Source of the DNA: an uncultured Lachnospiraceae bacterium
GTDB taxonomy: Bacteria > Bacillota > Clostridia > Lachnospirales > Lachnospiraceae
Reading direction: 5' to 3'
DNA: 34,011 nucleotides
Assembly (NCBI GenBank): GCA_947627645.1
Contig: CANQWV010000011.1
Location: 1 to 34,011, forward strand
The notes under the pieces were generated by a model. That model was not told the origin of the DNA. It made no database searches and saw only the letters and a program-made list of their open reading frames with translations. Both the position numbers and the translations under genes were made by a program. This document shows, piece by piece, positions 1 through 7,787 of the stretch (positions are counted from its first letter, which is position 1; every line of letters starts with the position of its first letter).

Positions 1-832
1 TAGGCAGAAACCTTGCGGATGTTGTAATCTGCCATGTCCTGCCCGCTGCGTCCTGCCGTAAGCTTTGCCCCATACCGGGATGCACCGGCTCCTCCTCTAT
101 CCTGTTACTTCCTGCTGAAACCTGCGGCCCGGCTGCTCCGCTGTCGCTTCCCGCCTCCTTGCCAGACAGCAATCCTGCTTCTTTCAGATCCGCATGTATC
201 TTGTCCAGCTGATAGGTAATCATGTACGCCAGCAGCTCATGCCCCTTATCGTTCGGGTGCAGGAAATCCTGCGTAATCTCCGCCGCCGGGAGAGAGCCGT
301 CCTTCAGCATCGCACAAATGCTCTCCCGCACGCTCACCGCCGGAATCCGGTAGTGGGCCGCCACCTCATTGTGCAGCTCCTGCGCATTCCTTCCATCGTC
401 GTAGAACGCGTTGTTCAGGATCAGCACCGCCGTCCTGCCATTTCCATACAGCTGTCGGATCACGCCCTCGAACGTCTCCTGGAAAATCGGGAGCGCATCG
501 TCATTCACGGTAAAATCCACCACGACAAAATCCGGCTGGTAGCACATCATGTCCTCCCAGGCCCGCGCCGCGCCGAACAGGGAGGTTGTCCCGCCAATTC
601 CCGCGTTGATATAGGAAAAACGGCTCTTAGGAAATGTCTCCTCCCACCAGCGGTACACCAGCGCCGCATAGCACTTCTCCGGCGCGGTGGCGACGCTCCC
701 CTGCGTGATCGAGCCTCCCAGAAAACCGATATGCAGGTCTTCCCCAGCCACCGCCCTTCGCATCAGTTTCTTAATCCTTGACCAATCCCCCCGCACGACC
801 AGCGCCGCACGAGCCGCCATCTCTCTCTCCAT
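1..832 (-). CDS. SGNH/GDSL-family hydrolase, partial (C-terminus off the left edge)
   Basis: The reading frame is open from an ATG at 832 to the left edge, giving 277 visible residues. Near residue 35 it carries the block I motif GGSITQG (nucleophile Ser). A block II GIGG glycine lies near residue 70, block III VNDD near residue 100, and a DFLHPNDKGH segment supplies the Asp-His pair. These are the four SGNH blocks, so an esterase or deacetylase acting on a carbohydrate or other ester is likely; the substrate cannot be told. I see no signal peptide or N-terminal membrane segment. The start has an AAAGGA site about 10 bases upstream. A second in-frame Met lies four codons further in. The gene has its own promoter at 977-1005 and a leader of about 140 bases. 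The sequence after the His block is low-complexity (Gly, Ser, Ala rich) and continues past the window. Confidence 0.85.
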   Translation of the reverse strand, partial: MEREMAARAALVVRGDWSRIKKLMRRAVAGEDLHIGFLGGSITQGSVATAPEKCYAALVYRWWEETFPKSRFSYINAGIGGTTSLFGAARAWEDMMCYQPDFVVVDFTVNDDALPIFQETFEGVIRQLYGNGRTAVLILNNAFYDDGRNAQELHNEVAAHYRIPAVSVRESICAMLKDGSLPAAEITQDFLHPNDKGHELLAYMITYQLDKIHADLKEAGLLSGKEAGSDSGAAGPQVSAGSNRIEEEPVHPGMGQSLRQDAAGRTWQITTSARFLP

Positions 833-976
833 AATTTCCCATTCCTTTCATTCAGGACATTGCCTGGCTGCAATAAGGCTCCGCTCCCATGCTTCCCGCC
901 TCCAAAGGGCGCACGACGCCCCGCGGGGCAGCGAGGGCACAGACAGGAACCGTTTTTCTGTTCTGTAATTGCAACA

Positions 977-1005
977 ATTATACAACCGATTCCACGGGCT
1001 TGCAA
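977..1005 (-). promoter_or_regulatory. Sigma-A-type promoter of the SGNH hydrolase gene
   Basis: On the minus strand, TTGCAA (1005-1000) and TATAAT (982-977) are separated by exactly 17 bases, close to the vegetative consensus. Transcription should begin near 970, leaving a leader of about 140 bases before the ATG at 832. The leader is GC-rich and holds the perfect palindrome GCCCCGCGGGGC. Confidence 0.75.
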
Positions 1006-1026
1006 GAGACGAATGTGAGCTTTTGC

Positions 1027-1079
1027 GAATAAAAAGCAGGGCATTTCGGCAATCTGTTTTACCCGTTGCCAAAATGCCC
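1027..1079 (-). terminator. Rho-independent terminator after the Rpn-family gene
   Basis: Read on the minus strand, a 14-base arm (GGGCATTTTGGCAA) pairs with TTGCCGAAATGCCC across a 13-base loop, with a single T-G wobble. It is followed by TGCTTTTTATT. The hairpin starts about 30 bases after the stop codon of the gene at 1111-2529 and lies just upstream of the next promoter, so it insulates the two genes. Confidence 0.85.
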
Positions 1080-1110
1080 TTTCTTCGCGTATTTCATCTC
1101 AGCAGCCTGT

Positions 1111-2529
1111 TCAGTTTCCCTGCCAGGCAGCTTCAAAATATTCATCCAGATCCGACTCGTCCACCTGATAATAATCATGAAGCCGTTTCTTTGTCTCCTC
1201 TTTCGTATATCCGGCCTCCCTGCACAGCCCGACCAGGCCGCTGAGCACACTCCGAAGCACATCCGCCAGATTTGCGGCTCTTTCTTCTGCCGCCAAGGCC
1301 TTTTCCTTTTCTGTCTCTGCCCGTGCCTCCGCTGATTCAAGCTGTGCCTCCGCTGACTTAAGCTTCCTCTCCGCCTTCTCAGCCCACTCCCTGGCTTCCT
1401 TCGTATTTCGCCGCTCTGCCTGTATATCCATCTTCTCCGCGTTCGCAAACAGAAATCCCATATCCTTCCCTCCCAGGTTCTCTACAAGCTCTTCCGCCTC
1501 TTCCTGCGGGACATTCATCTTCATCAGGAGCGCCCAGAATACCTCCAGCAGCACGTCCACCAGTTCCGGAGCCGTATCCGCAAGCACCTTCGCCATGTAC
1601 TCCTTCGAACTCTTTATGAACTCCGAATAGTCCTCCGGTGACTGGATCCGGTTGAACAGGAACACCAGCGACATCTCGTTCCCATGCTCCTGGATCTCCT
1701 CGCTCGAGTAGTCGTGAAGCCGAACCACCTTGTAAGAGAAATCCGGTATGTACGCCCGCATCTCCTCCCCAAGCTCAATCCGCTTCCAAAGCTCCATGTC
1801 CGCTGTCCAGTTCTCCGCGCCCTCGTAATACACGATCGGAATGATCAACGGGTAACGGAAGCTCTTCCGGGCTGTAACCGGCTGCCTCGGCTTTCCTTCC
1901 GCACTTAGCTTCCCGACTTTCTCTGACTTCCGGTACCGCCCCCGCTTCCCGTCCCGCCCTGACTGCCTGGCCAGCTTATCCTGCCGCTTCCCATAATCGT
2001 ACCAGATGACCGACATATACCGCAGCAGCTGCATCTGGACATCGTAATCCACGTAACTCTTGTGCTCGATCAGCGGGATTACGTAGACCTCCCACTGCTC
2101 CTCCCCAACCCGCACTTTCACCTTCTTCACGGTGTCCGCCTCAAACTCCACCCCAAGATACGTACGGTACCTTGCGGTGACGTCCTCGATATCCTCCGGG
2201 CGGATGTCCGCAAAGATGGGGATGTCCGTATAGTCCCGGAGGAACTGACAGACCAGCTTCCCGTTCTTGAATATCTCCCTGCTGTTCACATCCCGGATAT
2301 GCCGGAGAGATCCAGTGCCTGAACCTGAATCAGAACCCCGCTTCTTTCCTGATGTATTTTCCGGCCTGTCCGCCGGCTTTCTCTTTTGCCGTTTCTCACT
2401 GCATTTCTTCGTGTTCTTCTTCACGCCGTACCGCGTGCCTTTTCCTTCGTTCCTCCAGTCCCTTTCTCTCCCGTGATCGTAGTTTTGTTTCTTTCTTTTC
2501 ATCCAGCTGCCTAATATCTCATTCCCCAT
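1111..2529 (-). CDS. Rpn/YhgA-family PD-(D/E)XK nuclease-like protein (transposase_31 type)
   Basis: About 472 residues. A very basic, low-complexity N-terminus is followed by a domain with the usual Rpn-family layout. It has LVCQFLRDY near residue 85, then a beta-rich stretch ending in IEHKSYVDYDVQMQLLRYM (the ExK-like catalytic element and following helix). A basic linker follows, then RYPLIIPIVYYEG and a late helical region. The C-terminus is a long Ala/Glu/Arg coiled coil (roughly 375-425) and a short acidic tail. The family (PF04754-like) is linked to DNA cleavage that promotes recombination. It is widespread in gut Firmicutes, often in many copies, and its cellular role is poorly known. 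A longer ATG at 2556 lies only 5 bases after the -10 box, about where transcription should start. I therefore prefer the ATG at 2529, which has AAGGAAA about 10 bases upstream. It is a single-gene unit with its own promoter and terminator. Confidence 0.8.
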   Translation of the reverse strand: MGNEILGSWMKRKKQNYDHGRERDWRNEGKGTRYGVKKNTKKCSEKRQKRKPADRPENTSGKKRGSDSGSGTGSLRHIRDVNSREIFKNGKLVCQFLRDYTDIPIFADIRPEDIEDVTARYRTYLGVEFEADTVKKVKVRVGEEQWEVYVIPLIEHKSYVDYDVQMQLLRYMSVIWYDYGKRQDKLARQSGRDGKRGRYRKSEKVGKLSAEGKPRQPVTARKSFRYPLIIPIVYYEGAENWTADMELWKRIELGEEMRAYIPDFSYKVVRLHDYSSEEIQEHGNEMSLVFLFNRIQSPEDYSEFIKSSKEYMAKVLADTAPELVDVLLEVFWALLMKMNVPQEEAEELVENLGGKDMGFLFANAEKMDIQAERRNTKEAREWAEKAERKLKSAEAQLESAEARAETEKEKALAAEERAANLADVLRSVLSGLVGLCREAGYTKEETKKRLHDYYQVDESDLDEYFEAAWQGN

Positions 2530-2561
2530 TCGCAAACGCTTTCCTTGCCTTTGCATAGTCC

Positions 2562-2590
2562 ATTATACAGAAAGAGAACAGAAAATGCAA
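2562..2590 (-). promoter_or_regulatory. Sigma-A-type promoter of the Rpn-family gene
   Basis: Minus strand: TTGCAT (2590-2585), a 17-base spacer, then a perfect TATAAT (2567-2562). The expected start of transcription is near 2555, which decides against the ATG at 2556 as start codon. The upstream DNA (2595-2635) is very A/T-rich and may act as an UP element. Confidence 0.8.
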
Positions 2591-2845
2591 CATAAATAAA
2601 ATAAAAAAAACTATAAAGAAAAAGCATTTCAGCAACTGCCACTGACTGTGGCCCAATCCCATTGTCGCCATTTTGCACGTTCCCGGGTTTACTACCCGTT
2701 TTGCACAAATTTCTTCCAGTCCGCCGTATTTTCGTCTAACTCCTCAAGGGATTTCAGACCACACAGGACATCGTACGCCGCAGCGCAGGACGCCCCGGCA
2801 CTGCGTTCTGCCAAAGGAGCGCCGCAAGCATTTTGAACTTTGCGC
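2591..2845. other. Intergenic stretch with a weak hairpin and a possible coding relic
   Basis: It lies between the kinase-nucleotidyltransferase stop and the Rpn promoter. On the minus strand a 5-bp hairpin GCCAC/GTGGC (2652-2638) is followed after about 20 bases by a long T-rich run (about 2595-2635). Together these may end the polysaccharide transcript, but the spacing is poor for a classical terminator. The minus frame ending at 2692 reads like protein (for example LEELDENTADWKKFVQNG) but has no good start codon or ribosome site, so it may be a gene remnant. I could not identify a parent family. Confidence 0.3.
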
Positions 2846-4783
2846 TCATCCTTCTGAATACAAGCGCATTGTCTCAGAATATTTCTCCGGCAACCCGACA
2901 TCAAACGACCTGCCCTCGACCACGTAACCTACCATTCCGCATCTTTTTCGAGCCGTCTCAAGCGCGCCGGTAAGCTCAATCTCGCCGTCTTCCTCAGCTC
3001 CGTTTTCTATCATCTCTTCCAGTGCTTCAAAAATCTCTTTCGTGATCACGTACTGGCCAAAAACCGCATAATAATTCTCCCTGGACGCCTTTGTCTTTAC
3101 ACACAGATAGTCCTCCGCATACGCGGCGTCCGGTTTTTCCCTGATCTCATCGAGCTTCAGCACCGTTTCCCCCGCATCCTCCCACTGCCCGTGCAGGATA
3201 CCATAGTGAACCACGTCCCGGATCGGCACCGGGTGCATAGAGACGACCGGAAGCCCATATGCCTCATAGATCCGCATCATCTGCGCCATACAATTCTCAG
3301 CACCGAAGGAGCGATAGACCATGTCTCCCAGCAAAAGCAATACCGGCTCATTTTCCGCGAAAGCCCTGCACTGATATACCGCGTGTCCAAAGCCCCTCCG
3401 TTCCTTCTGGACGACGTAAGTCACTTTCCCGCGGATCTTCCTCAGGAGATCTTCATACCGCTTCTTGTCTTCCGGCAGTTTTCGATATTGTTCTTCGGGC
3501 AGTTCCCGGAAGAACTCATCGTACAGCGCCTGGTCGTCTTCCCCTATCACCAGGCAGATCTCGCTGATTCCGGCCTCATTCAGCTGCTCCAGCAGAATGA
3601 GAAGAACCGGCTTGAGCATCCCGTCGCGGTCCAGCACCGGGAAAAATGCTTTCCTCAGGTTCTTTGTCGCAGGAAACAGCCGCGTACCGAATCCGGCCGC
3701 CGGAATGACCGCCTTCCTGATCTTACGCTGCGGCCGGAGCGTAAACGCAATGCCAGTAAGATTCCATTTTTCTTTCAGCCAGCGGATCAGCTCCAACTGG
3801 CTCGCTTCATCCTTCGCGAGAAATTGAACGCTTCCGTCCCCCTGCGACCCTACCCCCTTCGCCCCGTAGACATATTCTATGATCTGTGGATCCGCCAGAA
3901 CCGCATGAAGCATCGGCGCTTCGAGCTCCGACCAGCACGCCGGGGCTACCTTCTCATCAAAATTATCCTGGAAGCGCGTCATCAGCCTGCCAAAGCTCTC
4001 CGCATCCCCAGCCTCCAGGAGAGCGACCGCCTCGTCCACAAAAGCCTTATTGTCGGCCCCCAGCGCCTGCTGGACCTGCGCCTCCTTCTCGCCGTCCGCA
4101 AACGGATAGCATTTGTTCAGATCCGCGAGGATCCTGATCGTATCCTTATCGCCGTTCAGATCCGCCACGACCCAGTGAAGCGCCCTGCGCAGCCGAATCG
4201 GTCGGATACGAATATCATTCCCGTCAAAGGTCATGCAGATCGGGTTCACGCCATACGCACAGGCCTGATCCAGCCTTCCGCAGCGCGAAGGAGTCCTCTG
4301 CTCGCCCATATAGGCGATATTCATTTCTCCGGCCGTGTTAAGGCGCAAATGATAAAGCCTGTTGAACGCCCTCGCCACCAAAACGCAAATCGAGGCACTG
4401 CTTGACAGACCGCTTTTGATTGGAAGATCCATCTTGGTCACACGAACGCAGAGCCCTCCTACCTGATAATGCTCATTTACATAAGACGCAACACCCGCCA
4501 CGTAGGAAAAAAAGCCTCCCTCTGCGGCGGTCTCACGCAAGGCCTCCGTATCCATCCTGCACTCGAACCGTTCCCGGATCACGTGCTCCAGATCGCACTC
4601 GACGACAAAACGATCCGCCTTCTCGACCGTGGCGTAGATCCCCTGCTCGATTCCGGTAACAATCGCACATCCGGGGACAATTGCAGAATTCATCATCCGA
4701 TTAGTCCCGGCCCAGTCGCTGTGTTCTCCGATCAGGCATAATCTTCCAGGTACAAATAAATCAATCCTTTCCATCGTCTGCAT
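2846..4783 (-). CDS. Fused GHMP sugar kinase / GalU-like nucleotidyltransferase
   Basis: 645 residues, two enzymes in one chain. Residues 1-350 are a galactokinase-like GHMP kinase: GRLCLIGEHSD near 13-23 (sugar-binding signature), PIKSGLSSSAS near 121-131 (ATP loop), LDQ near 172 (catalytic Asp) and GVGSQGDGSVQF near 311. Residues 355-645 are a nucleotidyltransferase resembling UTP-glucose-1-phosphate uridylyltransferase: AAGFGTRLFPATK near 362, a conserved Lys in RKAFFPV, QKERRGFGHAV, LLGD (metal Asp), a GEIELTGAL segment and FDVGLPEKY at the end. It probably phosphorylates a free sugar at C1 and then activates it to an NDP-sugar, as bifunctional salvage enzymes such as Fkp do, but with kinase first and a GalU-type partner. 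The substrate is unknown. In-frame Mets exist up to 4891; I chose 4783 because GAGG lies 6 bases upstream (the next Met, 4774, is also possible). It is the last gene of the polysaccharide run. Confidence 0.82.
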   Translation of the reverse strand: MQTMERIDLFVPGRLCLIGEHSDWAGTNRMMNSAIVPGCAIVTGIEQGIYATVEKADRFVVECDLEHVIRERFECRMDTEALRETAAEGGFFSYVAGVASYVNEHYQVGGLCVRVTKMDLPIKSGLSSSASICVLVARAFNRLYHLRLNTAGEMNIAYMGEQRTPSRCGRLDQACAYGVNPICMTFDGNDIRIRPIRLRRALHWVVADLNGDKDTIRILADLNKCYPFADGEKEAQVQQALGADNKAFVDEAVALLEAGDAESFGRLMTRFQDNFDEKVAPACWSELEAPMLHAVLADPQIIEYVYGAKGVGSQGDGSVQFLAKDEASQLELIRWLKEKWNLTGIAFTLRPQRKIRKAVIPAAGFGTRLFPATKNLRKAFFPVLDRDGMLKPVLLILLEQLNEAGISEICLVIGEDDQALYDEFFRELPEEQYRKLPEDKKRYEDLLRKIRGKVTYVVQKERRGFGHAVYQCRAFAENEPVLLLLGDMVYRSFGAENCMAQMMRIYEAYGLPVVSMHPVPIRDVVHYGILHGQWEDAGETVLKLDEIREKPDAAYAEDYLCVKTKASRENYYAVFGQYVITKEIFEALEEMIENGAEEDGEIELTGALETARKRCGMVGYVVEGRSFDVGLPEKYSETMRLYSEG

Positions 4784-4827
4784 CCCTATCCTCGTAGTCT
4801 CCATTTCCCTTATTTCTTGATGAGCCG

Positions 4828-4905
4828 TTTCCAAGCAAAAATATCCAGATGGACACATATTTCCAAGCAAAAGTTTCCCGATGAGCCGCACATTTCAAAG
4901 CAAAA
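4828..4905. repeat. Three imperfect tandem repeats, period 32-33 bases
   Basis: The plus-strand motif TTTCCAAGCAAAA occurs at 4828-4840 and 4860-4872, with the variant TTTCAAAGCAAAA at 4893-4905. GATGAGCCG flanks copies one and three. The array fills the gap between the GT2 gene and the kinase-nucleotidyltransferase gene. The period is not a multiple of three, which argues against it being coding. Confidence 0.7.
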
Positions 4906-4926
4906 GCTTCAGCGGCAAACCCTTTT

Positions 4927-5619
4927 TCATCTGCGGTATTTCCAAATCACATAGAGCGCCCGCAGACCATCTTTAAATCCGATTTTCTTCCCCTGCTTAT
5001 TCGTTCTCGGGCGATACGAAATCGGCATCTCCCGGATCCGGATTCCTTTTTTTGCTATCTTCGCGGTAATCTCCGGTTCAAAGCCAAACCGATTTTCCTC
5101 AATATCAATCGATTGGATGATCTCTCTTCGGAACGCCTTATAGCAGGTTTCCATGTCCGTGAGCTTCTGCCCCGTAAAAAAATTCGAGCATACAGTGAGT
5201 GCCCAGTTTGCCGCTCGATTCGCCAGATAGCCCTTTCTCTTCTGGTTCAAAAACCTCGAACCATAAACGACTTCCGCCTTTCCCTCAAAAATTGGGGCAA
5301 CGATCTTCGGATACTCCATCGGATCATACTCAAGATCCGCGTCCTGGATGATCACGACATCACCGCTGGCCGCCTGGAACCCCGTCCTGAGCGCACCGCC
5401 CTTCCCTTGATTCCGCGTGTGATAGATAATCCGGCTCACAAGAGGTCTTACTTCTTTTTTCAGGATTTCCCTGGTTCCGTCCGTAGAGCAGTCATCCACA
5501 ATGATGATTTCTTTCTCTTCAACTGGAGATTTCAAAACCCGTTTCACAATCGGAACAATACTCTTCTCCTCGTTGTAGCACGGAATCACAATGGACAATA
5601 CTTTCGATTCTTTCTGCAT
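4927..5619 (-). CDS. Family 2 glycosyltransferase, DPM1-like (polyprenyl-phosphate sugar synthase type)
   Basis: 230 residues, a single GT-A domain with no membrane segment. It opens with VLSIVIPCYNEEKSI, then IIIVDDCSTDGT (nucleotide site), NQGKGGALRTGF near 70, IIQDADLEYDP near 92 (DxD-like metal site), VVYGSRF and a DMETCYKAFR segment. These match the DPM1-like/polyprenol-phosphate mannose synthase subfamily, which moves a sugar from an NDP or GDP donor to a lipid phosphate carrier at the cytoplasmic face. A GT-C-like membrane protein at 7788-9140 could use such a lipid-linked donor. It starts 15 bases after the ABC ATPase stop and is therefore cotranscribed with it. The exact sugar cannot be read from the sequence. 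Confidence 0.88.
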   Translation of the reverse strand: MQKESKVLSIVIPCYNEEKSIVPIVKRVLKSPVEEKEIIIVDDCSTDGTREILKKEVRPLVSRIIYHTRNQGKGGALRTGFQAASGDVVIIQDADLEYDPMEYPKIVAPIFEGKAEVVYGSRFLNQKRKGYLANRAANWALTVCSNFFTGQKLTDMETCYKAFRREIIQSIDIEENRFGFEPEITAKIAKKGIRIREMPISYRPRTNKQGKKIGFKDGLRALYVIWKYRR

Positions 5620-5634
5620 AACCCTTGCACCTGC

Positions 5635-6879
5635 CTATCCCTGTTCTACCGACATCGGGAGCTCCACATAGCCCCAGTCACGGTTGTAAGCCTGATAAAC
5701 CGGGCGATTTTTCGACGGCGCGACTTCAAAAGCCGCTGCATTTCTCAGCGCGTCCTGCTTCACCATCCGCCCATTGTCATCCATCTCCACAAGAAGCAGC
5801 TCCAGTCTGTATTTTCCTGGAAGCAGGCGGGATATATCCACACAGACACGCACCTCATGCTCGCCTTCCCGCGCATCCTCAAGCCTGGCAAAACTGATCG
5901 CCGCGGCCGTCCCGTCCGCCGACCACACGCCCACCCTCAGACATGGCTGTTCCAGAATCCGCAATGCGCGGAAGCACAGTCGGAAACGCAGGACTTCTCC
6001 CATCTCATATGTTGTCCGCCCGAAAAGGTCAATGCGAGTCATGTGTGCCATTTTCTTAATCTTATGGAAAGTTCTTCTCTGATGCTCCAAATCCCGCAGC
6101 GGATCCATGGCGAGACCTTCCAACACATAGCGCTGAATCGCGGATTCTACCTCCCCGTCAAACTGAAGTTTTCCCTGATCCAGCACAATACAGCGGCTGC
6201 AGAGGCTTCGCACTGTATTCATATTGTGGCTCACAAAAAGAATCGTCCTCCCGGATTGCGCGATCTCCCGGATCTTCTGGATGCACTTGTTCTGAAACGC
6301 AGCATCTCCCACCGCCAGAACCTCGTCCATGATCACAATCTCCGCATCCAGAAACGCGGCGACAGAAAAGCCAAGCTTCAGATACATACCCGAGGAATAG
6401 CGCTTTACCGGAGTATCGATAAACATTCTGCACTCGGAAAAATCAATAATCTCCTCCAGCTTCCGCTCAATTTCCCTCATACTCATCCCCAGAACCGCGC
6501 CGTTCAGATATATGTTCTCCCTACCGGTCAATTCCGGATGAAATCCCGTTCCCACCTCAATCATAGAGGCCACCTGACCGTTCAGAAAAATCCGCCCCGT
6601 ACTTGGTCTGGTGATTTTTGTCAGGAGTTTGAGCAGTGTCGATTTTCCCGCCCCGTTCGGGCCAATGATCCCCAGAGTCTCTCCCGCATCCACCTCGAAG
6701 GAAACATCCGACAGTGCCATCAACATCCCTTTCTCGTTGATCCTTCCTTCATATATCTCCGGCAGAGCCTGCTCTCCCTGTAAAAGGCCATCTGTTTTAT
6801 CCATGCGCGTCTTCTTTCCGATCACTCCGAGCCGATATTCCTTTGAGATATGCTCTACCTTGATCATCCGGTTTCCCAT
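5635..6879 (-). CDS. Polysaccharide/teichoic acid export ABC transporter ATP-binding protein with Wzt-like C-terminal domain
   Basis: 414 residues. The N-terminal ATPase domain has Walker A GPNGAGKST near 77, a Q-loop region near 120, the signature YSSGM near 162, Walker B IVIMDEVLAVGD near 180 and the H-loop SHN near 215. The YSSGM form and the position of the long N-terminal insert are typical of the Wzt/TagH/RfbE class, which powers export of lipid-linked glycans. Residues after about 250 form an extra beta-rich domain like the Wzt C-terminal substrate-binding module, which in known cases recognises a modified chain end. The permease gene lies immediately upstream. An ATG at 6906 overlaps the permease stop by 4 bases, but the ATG at 6879 has GGAG with a 6-base gap and is preferred; both are possible. 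Confidence 0.9.
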   Translation of the reverse strand: MGNRMIKVEHISKEYRLGVIGKKTRMDKTDGLLQGEQALPEIYEGRINEKGMLMALSDVSFEVDAGETLGIIGPNGAGKSTLLKLLTKITRPSTGRIFLNGQVASMIEVGTGFHPELTGRENIYLNGAVLGMSMREIERKLEEIIDFSECRMFIDTPVKRYSSGMYLKLGFSVAAFLDAEIVIMDEVLAVGDAAFQNKCIQKIREIAQSGRTILFVSHNMNTVRSLCSRCIVLDQGKLQFDGEVESAIQRYVLEGLAMDPLRDLEHQRRTFHKIKKMAHMTRIDLFGRTTYEMGEVLRFRLCFRALRILEQPCLRVGVWSADGTAAAISFARLEDAREGEHEVRVCVDISRLLPGKYRLELLLVEMDDNGRMVKQDALRNAAAFEVAPSKNRPVYQAYNRDWGYVELPMSVEQG

Positions 6880-6902
6880 ACAAATCTCCATCCCATCGCA
6901 AT

Positions 6903-7784
6903 TCATACCACATCAACAAAATTCTTTTCCGTCCGGTTAAACAAAAGTACGCCTGCAAGAAAGAGGATCAGCGTAACCGCCCACCCCCACAAAACAGGAA
7001 ATATCTGAAAATATCCGCCTCCAAAGCAAAGACAGCGCGCAGTTGTCATAATCGAAGCAACCGGATTCAGCATATACAGCCAGATCCATCTTTCCGGCAC
7101 AAGCTGCAGGCCGTATACCACTGGCGTCATATAAAGCCACAACTGCAGGCAAAAATCTATCATGAAACTGATATCGCGGTATTTCACCGTCAACACCGAA
7201 ATGATGAGCCCCACTCCCAGACTTAACAACATCAACTGCAAAATCAGCAGCGGAAACAAAAATACCGTCCAGGTAATACACGCAGATACGCGTCCGCAGG
7301 CGACACCGCCCACATAAAAGCAGACAAAAAGCAACAGCCGAACCGCCATCGTCATCTGATTGGAGAGCGCGGACGCCACCGGAGACGCCAATCGGGGATA
7401 GTACACCTTTCCCATAATTCGGACATTTGCGATCAGGGTTTTCGACACATCTTTCACGGTGTTTGAAAAGTAACCCCAGAGAATATTCCCGATCATGTAA
7501 AATAAAAAAGCAGGAACCACAGTATCTGCGGTCGCCGTATTGTCCATCGTCGGAAATTTCGCCATGTTTCCGAACACAACCGTAAACACTACAGTAGTCA
7601 GAAGCGGATTCAGAAACATCCATAATGGTCCCAGCAGCGTCTGCCGGTATCTTGACGTGAAATCACGCCTGGCAAACAAATAGACAAGCCCGCGATACTG
7701 CCAGAGACTTTTCAGTCCAAGCTCCGCTTTTCCGTTTCCCGGTTCTATGCAGTATTTCCACTGTTCTTTTCCCTGATTATCCAT
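6903..7784 (-). CDS. ABC-2 type polysaccharide export permease (Wzm/TagG-like)
   Basis: 293 residues. A soluble N-terminus of about 35 residues ends in FARRDFTSRYRQTLLGPLW, the amphipathic conserved segment of ABC-2 polysaccharide permeases. About six hydrophobic segments follow, including LNPLLTTVVFTVVFG, FLFYMIGNILWGYF, LLLFVCFYVGGVA, the long LFPLLILQLMLLSLGVGLII, and a last WAVTLILFLAGVLLF. It should form the membrane channel with the ATPase encoded next (5635-6879) and export a lipid-linked glycan across the membrane. It starts 3 bases after the preceding stop with an AGGGA site 7 bases upstream. The next gene begins within or just after its end, the usual permease-ATPase coupling. Confidence 0.9.
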   Translation of the reverse strand: MDNQGKEQWKYCIEPGNGKAELGLKSLWQYRGLVYLFARRDFTSRYRQTLLGPLWMFLNPLLTTVVFTVVFGNMAKFPTMDNTATADTVVPAFLFYMIGNILWGYFSNTVKDVSKTLIANVRIMGKVYYPRLASPVASALSNQMTMAVRLLLFVCFYVGGVACGRVSACITWTVFLFPLLILQLMLLSLGVGLIISVLTVKYRDISFMIDFCLQLWLYMTPVVYGLQLVPERWIWLYMLNPVASIMTTARCLCFGGGYFQIFPVLWGWAVTLILFLAGVLLFNRTEKNFVDVV

Positions 7785-7787
7785 ACG

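Noticed and set aside
1111-2529. Rpn-family protein as evidence for an active transposon
   Set aside because: Although the family is sometimes named a transposase, there are no element ends around it and the gene has its own promoter and terminator.
3191-4405. A 404-residue plus-strand open frame
   Set aside because: It lies antisense to the kinase-nucleotidyltransferase, whose motifs in the other strand are clear; its composition is Arg/His/Pro-rich like other antisense frames here.
5113-6783. A 556-residue plus-strand open frame
   Set aside because: It overlaps two well-supported minus-strand genes (GT2 and ABC ATPase) along its whole length and has no recognisable motif; it is a codon-bias shadow.
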